Part shown: piece by piece, positions 46,797-58,970 of the stretch
How the letters are laid out: every line of letters begins with the position of its first letter
Numbering within the stretch: the first letter of the stretch is position 1
Source: Liolophura sinensis
Lineage: Eukaryota > Mollusca > Polyplacophora > Chitonida > Chitonidae
DNA: 64,000 nt
NCBI RefSeq assembly: GCF_032854445.1
Contig: NC_088298.1
Coordinates: 7,987,504-8,051,503 of the forward strand
Direction of reading: 5' to 3'
Made by a program: the position numbers and the translations under genes
The notes under the pieces: generated by a model
What the model was told of the DNA's origin: nothing
Databases searched by the model: none
Seen by the model: the letters and a program-made list of their open reading frames with translations, nothing else

Positions 46797-47067
46797 ACGT
46801 GCTGGGGTAAAACTTTGCTATATATTGGTGGTGAAATAAAATGCATGGAATATCAGAACAAGTGCACCAAACAGTGAAGAGGCTGGATGGCCGTTTGAAC
46901 GAAGACAACAAACTCCCTGCCATCCCACGTCTGTCTTGGCTTAGATGGACCATACAAGTCACGCTAGGGGCGATAACTCATATCCACATTTCCCCACCCA
47001 CCATGGGTATATACATCTTTGTATTAATGAAGAAAAAGAGAGAGAAAAAAAAAAAAAGAGGTTGTTA

Positions 47068-47185
47068 GCCCACAGCACCCGGTGTTCCCAGGCGGTCACC
47101 CATCCAAGTACTAACCGGGCTCGACGTTGCTTAACTTCGGTGTTCGGACGAGAACCGGTGTTTTCAACGTGATATGGCCGTAGGC
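47068..47185 (-). rRNA. 5S rRNA, copy 122
   Basis: A115G, a U-G wobble with T4. Flank acc, the only copy seen with this flank. Confidence 0.96.
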
Positions 47186-47461
47186 ACCGGCTGGGGTAAA
47201 ACTTTGCTATATATTGGTGGTGAAATAAAATGCATGGAATATCAGAACAAGTGCACCAAACAGTGAAGAGGCTGGATGGCCGTTTGAACGAAGACAACAA
47301 ACTCCCTGCCATCCCACGTCTGTCTTGGCTTAGATGGACCATACAAGTCACGCTAGGGGCAATAACTCATATCCACATTTCCCCACCCACCATGGGTATA
47401 TACATCTTGGTATTAATGAAGAAAAAGTGAAAAAAAAAAGACAAAAAAAAAGAGGTTGCTA

Positions 47462-47579
47462 GCCTACAGCACCCGGTGTTCCCAGGCGGTCACCCATCCA
47501 AGTACTAACCGGGCTCGACGTTGCTTAACTTCGGTGTTCGGACGAGAACCGGTGTTTTCAACGTGATATGGCCGTAGGC
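47462..47579 (-). rRNA. 5S rRNA, copy 123
   Basis: Consensus body. Flank acg. Confidence 0.97.
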
Positions 47580-47843
47580 ACGTGCTGGGGTAAAACTTTG
47601 CTATATATTGGTGGTGAAATAAAATGCATGGAATATCAGAACAAGTGCACCAAACAGTGAAGAGGCTGGATGGCCGTTTGAACGAAGACAACAAACTCCC
47701 TGCCATCCCACGTCTGTCTTGGCTTAGAAGGACCATACAAGTCACGCTAGGGGCGATAACTCATATCCACATTTCCCCACCCACCATGGGTATATACATC
47801 TTGGTATTAATGAAGAAAAAGTGAAAAAAAAAAGAGGTTGCTA

Positions 47844-47961
47844 GCCTACAGCACCCGGTGTTCCCAGGCGGTCACCCATCCAAGTACTAACCGGGCTCGA
47901 CGTTGCTTAACTTCGGTGTTCGGACGAGAACCGGTGTTTTCAACGTGATATGGCCGTAGGC
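47844..47961 (-). rRNA. 5S rRNA, copy 124
   Basis: Consensus body. Flank acg. Confidence 0.97.
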
Positions 47962-48228
47962 ACGTGCTGGGGTAAAACTTTGCTATATATTGGTGGTGAA
48001 ATAAAATGCATGGAATATCAGAACAAGTGCACCAAACAGTGAAGAGGCTGGATGGCCGTTTGAACGAAGACAACAAACTCCCTGCCATCCCACGTCTGTC
48101 TTGGCTTAGATGGACCATACAAGTCACGCTAGGGGCGATAACTCATATCCACATTTCCCCACCCACCATGGGTACATACATCTTTGTATTAATGAAGAAA
48201 AAGAGAAAAAAAAAAAAAGAGGTTGTTA

Positions 48229-48346
48229 GCCTACAGCACCCGGTGTTCCCAGGCGGTCACCCATCCAAGTACTAACCGGGCTCGACGTTGCTTAACTTCG
48301 GTGTTCGGACGAGAACCGGTGTTTTCAACGTGATATTTCCGTAGGC
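48229..48346 (-). rRNA. 5S rRNA, copy 125
   Basis: C10A and C9A, a double change at the base of the terminal helix. Flank acg. Confidence 0.95.
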
Positions 48347-48610
48347 ACGTGCTGGGGTAAAACTTTGCTATATATTGGTGGTGAAATAAAATGCATGGAA
48401 TATCAGAACAAGTGCACCAAACAGTGAAGAGGCTGGATGGCCGTTTGAACGAAGACAACAAACTCCCTGCCATCCCACGTCTGTCTTGGCTTAGATGGAC
48501 CATACAAGTCACGCTAGGGGCGATAACTCATATCCACATTTCCCCACCCACCATGGGTACATACATCTTTGTATAAATGAAGAAAAAGTGAAAAAAAAAA
48601 GAGCTAGGTA

Positions 48611-48728
48611 GCCTACAGCACCCGGTGTTCCCAGGCGGTCACCCATCCAAGTACTAACCGGGCTCGACGTTGCTTAACTTCGGTGTTCGGACGAGAACCG
48701 GTGTTTTCAACGTGATATGGCCGTAGGC
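48611..48728 (-). rRNA. 5S rRNA, copy 126
   Basis: Consensus body. Flank acg. Trailer of the GAGCTAGGTAGCC type. Confidence 0.97.
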
Positions 48729-48995
48729 ACGTGCTGGGGTAAAACTTTGCTATATATTGGTGGTGAAATAAAATGCATGGAATATCAGAACAAGTGCACC
48801 AAACAGTGAAGAGGCTGGATGGCCGTTTGAACGAAGACAACAAACTCCTTGCCATCTCACGTCTGTCTTGGCTTAGATGGACCATACAAGTCACGCTAGG
48901 GGCGATAACTCATATCCACATTTCCCCACCCACCATGGGTACATACATCTTTGTATTAATGAAGAAACAGAGAGAGAAAAAAAAAGAGGTTGTTA

Positions 48996-49113
48996 GCCTA
49001 CAGCACCCGGTGTTCCCAGGCGGTCACCCATCCAAGTACTAACCGGGCTCGACGTTGCTTAACTTCGGTGTTCGGACGAGAACCGGTGTTTTCAACGTGA
49101 TATGGCCGTAGGC
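48996..49113 (-). rRNA. 5S rRNA, copy 127
   Basis: Consensus body. Flank acg. Downstream tract of the GAAACAGAGAGAG type. Confidence 0.97.
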
Positions 49114-49379
49114 ACGTGCTGGGGTAAAACTTTGCTATATATTGGTGGTGAAATAAAATGCATGGAATATCAGAACAAGTGCACCAAACAGTGAAGAGGC
49201 TGGATGGCCGTTTGAACGAAGACAACAAACTCCCTGCCATCCCACGTCTGTCTTGGCTTAGATGGACCATACAAGTCACGCTAGGGGCGATAACTCATAT
49301 CCACATTTCCCCACCCACCATGGGTATATACATCTTTGTATTAATGAAGAAAAAGAGAAAAAAAAAAAAGAGGTTGTTA

Positions 49380-49497
49380 GCCTACAGCACCCGGTGTTTC
49401 CAGGCGGTCACCCATCCAAGTACTAACCGGGCTCGACGTTGCTGAACTTCGGTGTTCGGACGAGAACCGGTGTTTTCAACGTGATATGGCCGTAGGC
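49380..49497 (-). rRNA. 5S rRNA, copy 128
   Basis: G99A and A54C. Flank acg. Upstream spacer has CAGGTAACAC near 49656, shared with copy 159. Confidence 0.96.
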
Positions 49498-49761
49498 ACG
49501 TGCTGGGGTAAAACTTTGCTATATATTGGTGGTGAAATAAAATGCATGGAATATCAGAACAAGTGCACCAAACAGTGAAGAGGCTGGATGGCCGTTTGAA
49601 CGAAGACAACAAACTCCCTGCCATCCCACGTCTGTCTTGGCTTAGATGGACCATACAGGTAACACTAGGGGCGATAACTCATATCCACATTTCCCCACCC
49701 ACCATGGGTATATACATCTTGGTATTAATGAAGAAAAAGTGAAAAAAAAAAGAGGTTGCTA

Positions 49762-49879
49762 GCCTACAGCACCCGGTGTTACCAGGAGGTCACCCATCCA
49801 AGTACTAACCGGGCTCGACGTTGCTCAACCTCGGTGTTCGGACGAGAACCGGTGTTTTCAACGTGATATGGCCGTAGGC
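49762..49879 (-). rRNA. 5S rRNA, copy 129 (diverged)
   Basis: G99T, G93T, A54G and A50G; relative of copy 95, 13 kb away. Flank acg. Confidence 0.94.
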
Positions 49880-50143
49880 ACGTGCTGGGGTAAAACTTTG
49901 CTATATATTGGTGGTGAAATGAAATGCATGGAATATCAGAACAAGTGCACCAAACAGTGAAGAGGCTGGATGGCCGTTTGAACGAAGACAACAAACTCCC
50001 TGCCATCCCACGTCTGTCTTGGCTTAGATGGACCATACAAGTCACGCTAGGGGCGATAACTCATATCCACATTTCCCCACCCACCATGGGTATATACATC
50101 TTGGTATTAATGAAGAAAAAGAGAAAAAAAAAAGAGGTTGCTA

Positions 50144-50261
50144 GCCTACAGCACCCGGTGTTCCCAGGCGGTCACCCATCCAAGTACTAACCGGGCTCGA
50201 CGTTGCTTAACTTCGGTGTTCGGACGAGAACCGGTGTTTTCAACTAGATATGGCCGTAGGC
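50144..50261 (-). rRNA. 5S rRNA, copy 130
   Basis: C17A and A16T. Flank acg. Confidence 0.96.
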
Positions 50262-50528
50262 ACGTGCTGGGGTAAAACTTTGCTATATATTGGTGGTGAA
50301 ATAAAATGCATGGAATATCAGAACAAGTGCACCAAACAGTGAAGAGGCTGGATGGCCGTTTGAACGAAGACAACAAACTCCCTGCCATCCCACGTCTGTC
50401 TTGGCTTAGATGGACCATACAAGTCACGCTAGGGGCGATAACTCATATCCACATTTCCCCACCCACCATGGGTACATACATCTTTGTATATATGAAGAAA
50501 CAGAGAGAGAAAAAAAAAGAGGTTGTTA

Positions 50529-50646
50529 GCCTACAGCACCCGGTGTTCCCAGGCGGTCACCCATCCAAGTACTAACCGGGCTCGACGTTGCTCAACCTCG
50601 GTGTTCGGACGAGAACCGGTGTTTTCAACGTGATATGGTCGTAGGC
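50529..50646 (-). rRNA. 5S rRNA, copy 131
   Basis: A54G, A50G, and G8A mispairing with C111. Flank acg. Type B of the higher-order repeat. Confidence 0.95.
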
Positions 50647-50925
50647 ACGTGCTGGGGTAAAACTTTGCTATATATTGGTGGTGAAATAAAATGCATGGAA
50701 TATCAGAACAAGTGCACCAAACAGTGAAGAGGCTGGATGGCCGTTTGAACGAAGACAAGAAACTCCCTGCCATCCCACGTCTGTCTTGGCTTAGATGGAC
50801 CATGCAAGTCACGCTAGGGGCGATAACTCATATCCACATTTCCCCACCCACCATGGGTATATACATCTTGGTATAAATGAAGAAAAAGTGAAAAAAAAAA
50901 AAAAAAAAAAAAAAAGAGGTTGCTA

Positions 50926-51043
50926 GCCTACAGCACCCGGTGTTCCCAGGCGGTCACCCATCCAAGTACTAACCGGGCTTGACGTTGTTTAACTTCGGTG
51001 TTCGGACGAGAACCGGTGTTTTCAACGTGATATGGCCGTAGGA
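50926..51043 (-). rRNA. 5S rRNA, copy 132 (box A and 5'-end variant)
   Basis: G64A, G56A and G1T. Loses the first base pair and alters box A. Type C of the higher-order repeat. Flank agg. Confidence 0.94.
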
Positions 51044-51309
51044 AGGTGCTGGGGTAAAACTTTGCTATATATTGGTGGTGAAATGAAATGCATGGAATAT
51101 CAGAACAAGTGCACCAAACAGTGAAGAGGCTGGATGGCCGTTTGAACGAAGACAACAAACTCCCTGCCATCCCACGTCTGTCTTGGCTTAGATGGACCAT
51201 ACAAGTCACGCTAGGGGCGATAACTCATATCCACATTTCCCCGCCCACCATGGATACATACATCTTTGTATTAATGAAGAAAAAGAGAAAAAAAAAAAAG
51301 AGGTTGTTA

Positions 51310-51427
51310 GCCTACAGCACCCGGTGTTCCCAGGCGGTCACCCATCCAAGTACTAACCGGGCACGACGTTGCTTAACTTCGGTGTTCGGACGAGAACCGG
51401 TGTTTTCAACGTGATATGGCCGTAGGC
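51310..51427 (-). rRNA. 5S rRNA, copy 133
   Basis: A65T. Type D of the higher-order repeat. Flank acg. Confidence 0.97.
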
Positions 51428-51691
51428 ACGTGCTGGGGTAAAACTTTGCTATATATTGGTGGTGAAATAAAATGCATGGAATATCAGAACAAGTGCACCA
51501 AACAGTGAAGAGGCTGGATGGCCGTTTGAACGAAGACAACAAACTCCCTGCCATCCCACGTCTGTCTTGGCTTAGATGGACCATACAAGTCACGCTAGGG
51601 GCGATAACTCATATCCACATTTCCCCACCCACCATGGGTACATACATCTTTGTATTAATGAAGAAAAAGTGAAAAAAAAAAGAGCTTGGTA

Positions 51692-51809
51692 GCCTACAGC
51701 ACCCGGTGTTCCCAGGCGGTCACCCATCCAAGTACTAACCGGGCTCGACGTTGCTTAACTTCGGTGTTCGGACGAGAACCGGTGTTTTCAACGTGATATG
51801 GCCGTAGGC
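51692..51809 (-). rRNA. 5S rRNA, copy 134
   Basis: Consensus body with the GAGCTTGGTAGCC trailer. Type A of the higher-order repeat. Flank acg. Confidence 0.97.
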
Positions 51810-52076
51810 ACGTGCTGGGGTAAAACTTTGCTATATATTGGTGGTGAAATAAAATGCATGGAATATCAGAACAAGTGCACCAAACAGTGAAGAGGCTGGA
51901 TGGCCGTTTGAACGAAGACAACAAACTCCCTGCCATCCCACGTCTGTCTTGGCTTAGATGGACCATACAAGTCACGCTAGGGGCGATAACTCATATCCAC
52001 ATTTCCCCACCCACCATGGGTACATACATCTTTGTATATATGAAGAAACAGAGAGAGAAAAAAAAAGAGGTTGTTA

Positions 52077-52194
52077 GCCTACAGCACCCGGTGTTCCCAG
52101 GCGGTCACCCATCCAAGTACTAACCGGGCTCGACGTTGCTCAACCTCGGTGTTCGGACGAGAACCGGTGTTTTCAACGTGATATGGCCGTAGGC
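52077..52194 (-). rRNA. 5S rRNA, copy 135
   Basis: A54G and A50G. Type B. Flank acg. Confidence 0.95.
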
Positions 52195-52431
52195 ACGTGC
52201 TGGGGTAAAACTTTGCTATATATTGGTGGTGAAATAAAATGCATGGAATATCAGAACAAGTGCACCAAACAGTAAAGAGGCTGGATGGCCGTTTGAACGA
52301 AGACAACAAACTCCCTGCCATCCCACGTCTGTCTTGGCTTAGATGGACCATACAAGTCACGCTAGGGGCGATAACTCATATCCACATTTCCCCACCCACC
52401 ATGGGTATATACATCTTGGTATTAATGAAGA

Positions 52432-52463
<32 letters not shown>

Positions 52464-52473
52464 GAGGTTGCTA

Positions 52474-52591
52474 GCCTACAGCACCCGGTGTTCCCAGGCG
52501 GTCACCCATCCAAGTACTAACCGGGCTTGACGTTGTTTAACTTCGGTGTTCGGACGAGAACCGGTGTTTTCAACGTGATATGGCCGTAGGA
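52474..52591 (-). rRNA. 5S rRNA, copy 136 (box A and 5'-end variant)
   Basis: G64A, G56A and G1T. Type C. Flank agg. Longest class of A-tract (over 20 A). Confidence 0.94.
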
Positions 52592-52858
52592 AGGTGCTGG
52601 GGTAAAACTTTGCTATATATTGGTGGTGAAATGAAATGCATGGAATATCAGAACAAGTGCACCAAACAGTGAAGAGGCTGGATGGCCGTTTGAACGAAGA
52701 CAACAAACTCCCTGCCATCCCACGTCTGTCTTGGCTTAGATGGACCATACAAGTCACGCTAGGGGCGATAACTCATATCCACATTTCCCCACCCACCATG
52801 GGTACATACATCTTTGTATTAATGAAGAAAAAGAGAAAAAAAAAAAAAGAGGTTGTTA

Positions 52859-52976
52859 GCCTACAGCACCCGGTGTTCCCAGGCGGTCACCCATCCAAGT
52901 ACTAACCGGGCACGACGTTGCTTAACTTCGGTGTTCGGACGAGAACCGGTGTTTTCAACGTGATATGGCCGTAGGC
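52859..52976 (-). rRNA. 5S rRNA, copy 137
   Basis: A65T. Type D. Flank acg. Confidence 0.97.
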
Positions 52977-53240
52977 ACGTGCTGGGGTAAAACTTTGCTA
53001 TATATTGGTGGTGAAATAAAATGCATGGAATATCAGAACAAGTGCACCAAACAGTGAAGAGGCTGGATGGCCGTTTGAACGAAGACAACAAACTCCCTGC
53101 CATCCCACGTCTGTCTTGGCTTAGATGGACCATACAAGTCACGCTAGGGGCGATAACTCATATCCACATTTCCCCACCCACCATGGGTACATACATCTTT
53201 GTATTAATGAAGAAAAAGTGAAAAAAAAAAGAGCTTGGTA

Positions 53241-53358
53241 GCCTACAGCACCCGGTGTTCCCAGGCGGTCACCCATCCAAGTACTAACCGGGCTCGACGT
53301 TGCTTAACTTCGGTGTTCGGACGAGAACCGGTGTTTTCAACGTGATATGGCCGTAGGC
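53241..53358 (-). rRNA. 5S rRNA, copy 138
   Basis: Consensus body. Type A. Flank acg. Confidence 0.97.
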
Positions 53359-53622
53359 ACGTGCTGGGGTAAAACTTTGCTATATATTGGTGGTGAAATA
53401 AAATGCATGGAATATCAGAACAAGTGCACCAAACAGTGAAGAGGCTGGATGGCCGTTTGAACGAAGACAACAAACTCCCTGCCATCCCACGTCTGTCTTG
53501 GCTTAGATGGACCATACAAGTCACGCTAGGGGCGATAACTCATATCCACATTTCCCCACCCACCATGGGTATATACATCTTTGTATTAATGAAGAAAAAG
53601 TGAAAAAAAAAAGAGCTTGGTA

Positions 53623-53740
53623 GCCTACAGCACCCGGTGTTCCCAGGCGGTCACCCATCCAAGTACTAACCGGGCTCGACGTTGCTTAACTTCGGTGTTC
53701 GGACGAGAACCGGTGTTTTCAACGTGATATGGCCGTAGGC
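53623..53740 (-). rRNA. 5S rRNA, copy 139
   Basis: Consensus body, again with the GAGCTTGGTAGCC trailer. Flank acg. Confidence 0.97.
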
Positions 53741-54006
53741 ACGTGCTGGGGTAAAACTTTGCTATATATTGGTGGTGAAATAAAATGCATGGAATATCAG
53801 AACAAGTGCACCAAACAGTGAAGAGGCTGGATGGCCGTTTGAACGAAGACAACAAACTCCCTGCCATCCCACGTCTGTCTTGGCTTAGATGGACCATACA
53901 AGTCACGCTAGGGGCGATAACTCATATCCACATTTCCCCACCCACCATGGGTATATACATCTTTGTATTAATGAAGAAAAAGAGAAAAAAAAAAAAGAGG
54001 TTGTTA

Positions 54007-54124
54007 GCCTACAGCACCCGGTGTTTCCAGGGGGTCACCCATCCAAGTACTAACCGGGCTCGACGTTGCTGAACTTCGGTGTTCGGACGAGAACCGGTGT
54101 TTTCAACGTGATATGGCCGTAGGC
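54007..54124 (-). rRNA. 5S rRNA, copy 140
   Basis: G99A, G93C and A54C. Flank acg. Confidence 0.95.
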
Positions 54125-54394
54125 ACGTGCTGGGGTAAAACTTTGCTATATATTGGTGGTGAAATAAAATGCATGGAATATCAGAACAAGTGCACCAAAC
54201 AGTGAAGAGGCTGGATGGCCGTTTGAACGAAGACAACAAACTCCCTGCCATCCCACGTCTGTCTTGGCTTAGATGGACCATACAAGTCACGCTAGGGGCG
54301 ATAACTCATATCCACATTTCCCCACCCACCATGGGTACATACATCTTTGTATTAATGAAGAAAAAGACAGAAAAAAAAAAAAAAGAGGTTGTTA

Positions 54395-54512
54395 GCCTAC
54401 AGCACCCGGTGTTCCCAGGCGGTCACCCATCCAAGTACTAACCGGGCTCGACGTTGCTTAACTTCGGTGTTCGGACAAGAACCGGTGTTTTCAACGTGAT
54501 ATGGCCGTAGGC
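54395..54512 (-). rRNA. 5S rRNA, copy 141
   Basis: C36T. Flank acg. Confidence 0.97.
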
Positions 54513-54786
54513 ACGTGCTGGGGTAAAACTTTGCTATATATTGGTGGTGAAATAAAATGCATGGAATATCAGAACAAGTGCACCAAACAGTGAAGAGGCT
54601 GGATGGCCGTTTGAACGAAGACAACAAACTCCCTGCCATCCCACGTCTGTCTTGGCTTAGATGGACCATACAAGTCACGCTAGGGGCGATAACTCATATC
54701 CACATTTCCCCACCCACCATGGGTATATACATCTTGGTATTAATCAAGAAAAAATGAAAAAAAAAAAAAAAAAAAAGAGGTTGCTA

Positions 54787-54904
54787 GCCTACAGCACCCG
54801 GTGTTCCCAGGCGGTCACCCATCCAAGTACTAACCGGGCTCGACGTTGCTTAACTTCGGTGTTCGGACGAGAACCGGTGTTTTAAACGTGATATGGCCGT
54901 AGGC
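54787..54904 (-). rRNA. 5S rRNA, copy 142
   Basis: G21T. Flank acg. Confidence 0.97.
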
Positions 54905-55178
54905 ACGTGCTGGGGTAAAACTTTGCTATATATTGGTGGTAAAATAAAATGCATGGAATATCAGAACAAGTGCACCAAACAGTGAAAAGGCTGGATGGCC
55001 GTTTGAACGAAGACAACAAACTCCCTGCCATCCCACGTCTGTCTTGGCTTAGATGGACCATACAAGTCACGCTAGGGGCGATAACTCATATCCACATTTC
55101 CCCACCCACCATGGGAACATACATCTTTGTATTAATGAAGAAAAAGAGAAAAAAAACAAAAAAAAAAAGAGGTTGTTA

Positions 55179-55296
55179 GCCTACAGCACCCGGTGTTCCC
55201 AGGCGGTCACCCATCCAAGTACTAACCGGGCTCGACGTTGTTTAACCTCGGTGTTCGGACGAGAACCGGTGTTTTCAACGTGATATGGCCGTAGGC
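55179..55296 (-). rRNA. 5S rRNA, copy 143 (box A variant)
   Basis: G56A and A50G. Flank acg. Confidence 0.96.
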
Positions 55297-55570
55297 ACGT
55301 GCTGGGGTAAAACTTTGCTATATATTGGTGGTGAAATAAAATGCATGGAATATCAGAACAAGTGCACCAAACAGTGAAGAGGCTGGATGGCCGTTTGAAC
55401 GAAGACAACAAACTCCCTGCCATCCCACGTCTGTCTTGGCTTAGATGGACCATACAAGTCACGCTAGGGGCGATAACTCTTATCCACATTTCCCCACCCA
55501 CCATGGGTACATACATCTTTGTATTAATGAAGAAAAATAGAAAAAAAAAAAAAATAAAAAGAGGTTGCTA

Positions 55571-55688
55571 GCCTACAGCACCCGGTGTTCCCAGGCGGTC
55601 ACCCATCCAAGTACTAACCGGGCTCGACGTTGCTTAACTTCGATGTTCGGACGAGAACCGGTGTTTTCAACGTGATATGGCCGTAGGC
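55571..55688 (-). rRNA. 5S rRNA, copy 144
   Basis: C46T. Flank agg, followed by GGGTTAAAA. Confidence 0.97.
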
Positions 55689-55962
55689 AGGTGCTGGGTT
55701 AAAACTTTGCTATATATTGGTGGTGAAATAATATGCATGGAATATCAGAACAAGTGCACCAAACAGTGAAGAGGCTGGATGGCCGTTTGAACGAAGACAA
55801 CAAACTCCCTGCCATCCCACGTCTGTCTTGGCTTAGATGGACCATACAAGTCACGCTAGGGGCGATAACTCATATCCACATTTCCCCACCCACCATGGGT
55901 ATATACATCTTTGTATTAATGAAGAAAAAGTGAAAAAAAAAAAAAAAAAAAAGAGGTTGCTA

Positions 55963-56080
55963 GCCTACAGTACCCGGTGTTCCCAGGCGGTCACCCATCC
56001 AAGTACTAACCGGGCTCGACGTTGCTTAACCTTGGTGTTCGGATGAGAACCGGTGTTTTCAACGTGATATTTCCGTAGGC
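55963..56080 (-). rRNA. 5S rRNA, copy 145 (diverged)
   Basis: G110A, A50G, G48A, G37A, C10A and C9A. The innermost pair of the terminal helix is lost on both sides. Candidate pseudogene. Flank acg. Confidence 0.92.
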
Positions 56081-56357
56081 ACGTGCTGGGGTAAAACTTT
56101 GCTATATATTGGTGGTGAAATAAAATGCATGGAATATCAGAACAAGTGCACCAAACAGTGAAGAGGCTGGATGGCCGTTTGAACGAAGACAACAAACTCC
56201 CTGCCATCCCACGTCTGTCTTGGCTTAGATGGACCATACAAGTCACGCTAGGTTCGATAACTCATATCCACATTTCCCCACCCACCATGGGTATATACAT
56301 CTTGGTATTAATAAAGAAAAAGTGAAAAAAAAAAAAAAAAAAAAAAAAAGGTTGCTA

Positions 56358-56475
56358 GCCTACAGCACCCGGTGTTCCCAGGCGGTCACCCATCCAAGTA
56401 CTAACCGGGCTCGAAGTTGCTCAACCTCGGTGTTCGGACGAGAACCGGTGTTTTCAACGTGATATGGCCGTAGGC
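56358..56475 (-). rRNA. 5S rRNA, copy 146
   Basis: G61T, A54G and A50G, all in box A. Flank acg. Confidence 0.95.
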
Positions 56476-56746
56476 ACGTGCTGGGGTAAAACTTTGCTAT
56501 ATATTGGTGGTGAAATAAAATGCATGGAATATCAGAACAAGTGCACCAAACAGTGAAGAGGCTGGATGGCCGTTTGAACGAAGACAACAAACTGCCTGCC
56601 ATCCCACGTCTGTCTTGGCTTAGATGGACCATACAAGTCACGCTAGGGGCGATAACTAATATCCACATTTCCCCACCCACCATGGGTACATACATCTTTG
56701 TATTAATGAAGAAAAAGGGAAAAAAAGAAAAAAAAAGAGGTTGTTA

Positions 56747-56864
56747 GCCTACAGCACCCGGTGTTCCCAGGCGGTCACCCATCCAAGTACTAACCGGGCT
56801 CGACGTTGCTTAACCTCGGTGTTCGGACGAGAACCGGTGTTTTCAACGTGATATAGCCGTAGGC
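56747..56864 (-). rRNA. 5S rRNA, copy 147
   Basis: A50G and C10T. Flank acg. Confidence 0.96.
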
Positions 56865-57128
56865 ACGTGCTGGGGTAAAACTTTGCTATATATTGGTGGT
56901 GAAATAAAATGCATGGAATATCAGAACAAGTGCACCAAACAGTGAAGAGGCTGGATGACCGTTTGAACGAAGACAACAAACTCCCTGCCATCCCACGTCT
57001 GTCTTGGCTTAGATGGACCATACAAGTCACGCTAGGGGCGATAACTGATATCCACATTTCCCCACCCACCATGGGTACATACATCTTTGTATTAATGAAG
57101 AAAAAGAGAAAAAAAAAAGAGCTTGGTA

Positions 57129-57154
57129 GCCTACAGCACCCGGTGTTCCCAGGC
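57129..57154 (-). pseudogene. Truncated 5S rRNA (3' 26 nt only)
   Basis: Only RNA positions 93-118 remain. The sequence then jumps directly into mid-spacer (TCCCTGCCATCCC), so RNA 1-92, including box A, the intermediate element and most of box C, and the first ~117 bp of upstream spacer with the TATA box are missing. The loss is about 209 bp; the unit is 176 bp instead of ~385. The trailer is of the GAGCTTGGTAGCC type, so this was probably a type A unit of the higher-order repeat. It cannot be a working gene. The stretch 56865-57304 therefore holds only spacer plus this remnant. Confidence 0.95.
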
Positions 57155-57304
57155 TCCCTGCCATCCCACGTCTGTCTTGGCTTAGATGGACCATACAAGT
57201 CACGCTAGGGGCGATAACTCATATCCACATTTCCCCGCCCACCATGGGTACATACATCTTTGTATTAATGAAGAAAAAGAGAAAAAAAAAAAAAGAGGTT
57301 GTTA

Positions 57305-57422
57305 GCCTACAGCACCCGGTGTTCCCAGGCGGTCACCCATCCAAGTACTAACCGGGCACGACGTTGCTTAACTTCGGTGTTCGGACGAGAACCGGTGTTT
57401 TCAACGTGATATGGCCGTAGGC
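57305..57422 (-). rRNA. 5S rRNA, copy 149
   Basis: A65T. Type D. Flank acg. Confidence 0.97.
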
Positions 57423-57686
57423 ACGTGCTGGGGTAAAACTTTGCTATATATTGGTGGTGAAATAAAATGCATGGAATATCAGAACAAGTGCACCAAACAG
57501 TGAAGAGGCTGGATGGCCGTTTGAACGAAGACAACAAACTCCCTGCCATCCCACGTCTGTCTTGGCTTAGATGGACCATACAAGTCACGCTAGGGGCGAT
57601 AACTCATATCCACATTTCCCCACCCACCATGGGTACATACATCTTTGTATTAATGAAGAAAAAGTGAAAAAAAAAAGAGCTTGGTA

Positions 57687-57804
57687 GCCTACAGCACCCG
57701 GTGTTCCCAGGCGGTCACCCATCCAAGTACTAACCGGGCTCGACGTTGCTTAACTTCGGTGTTCGGACGAGAACCGGTGTTTTCAACGTGATATGGCCGT
57801 AGGC
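57687..57804 (-). rRNA. 5S rRNA, copy 150
   Basis: Consensus body. Type A. Flank acg. Confidence 0.97.
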
Positions 57805-58071
57805 ACGTGCTGGGGTAAAACTTTGCTATATATTGGTGGTGAAATAAAATGCATGGAATATCAGAACAAGTGCACCAAACAGTGAAGAGGCTGGATGGCC
57901 GTTTGAACGAAGACAACAAACTCCCTGCCATCCCACGTCTGTCTTGGCTTAGATGGACCATACAAGTCACGCTAGGGGCGATAACTCATATCCACATTTC
58001 CCCACCCACCATGGGTACATACATCTTTGTATATATGAAGAAACAGAGAGAGAAAAAAAAAGAGGTTGTTA

Positions 58072-58189
58072 GCCTACAGCACCCGGTGTTCCCAGGCGGT
58101 CACCCATCCAAGTACTAACCGGGCTCGACGTTGCTCAACCTCGGTGTTCGGACGAGAACCGGTGTTTTCAACGTGATATGGCCGTAGGC
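58072..58189 (-). rRNA. 5S rRNA, copy 151
   Basis: A54G and A50G. Type B. Flank acg. Confidence 0.95.
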
Positions 58190-58467
58190 ACGTGCTGGGG
58201 TAAAACTTTGCTATATATTGGTGGTGAAATAAAATGCATGGAATATCAGAACAAGTGCACCAAACAGTGAAGAGGCTGGATGGCCGTTTGAACGAAGACA
58301 ACAAACTCCCTGCCATCCCACGTCTGTCTTGGCTTAGATGGACCATACAAGTCACGCTAGGGGCGATAACTCATATCCACATTTCCCCACCCACCATGGG
58401 TATATACATCTTGGTATTAATGAAGAAAAAGTGAAAAAAAAAAAAAAAAAAAAAAAAGAGGTTGCTA

Positions 58468-58585
58468 GCCTACAGCACCCGGTGTTCCCAGGCGGTCACC
58501 CATCCAAGTACTAACCGGGCTTGACGTTGTTTAACTTCGGTGTTCGGACGAGAACCGGTGTTTTCAACGTGATATGGCCGTAGGA
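58468..58585 (-). rRNA. 5S rRNA, copy 152 (box A and 5'-end variant)
   Basis: G64A, G56A and G1T. Type C. Flank agg. Confidence 0.94.
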
Positions 58586-58852
58586 AGGTGCTGGGGTAAA
58601 ACTTTGCTATATATTGGTGGTGAAATGAAATGCATGGAATATCAGAACAAGTGCACCAAACAGTGAAGAGGCTGGATGGCCGTTTGAACGAAGACAACAA
58701 ACTCCCTGCCATCCCACGTCTGTCTTGGCTTAGATGGACCATACAAGTCACGCTAGGGGCGATAACTCATATCCACATTTCCCCACCCACCATGGGTACA
58801 TACATCTTTGTATTAATGAAGAAAAAGAGAAAAAAAAAAAAAGAGGTTGTTA

Positions 58853-58970
58853 GCCTACAGCACCCGGTGTTCCCAGGCGGTCTCCCATCCAAGTACTAAC
58901 CGGGCACGACGTTGCTTAACTTCGGTGTTCGGACGAGAACCGGTGTTTTCAACGTGATATGGCCGTAGGC
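58853..58970 (-). rRNA. 5S rRNA, copy 153
   Basis: T88A in box C and A65T. Type D. Flank acg. Confidence 0.96.
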
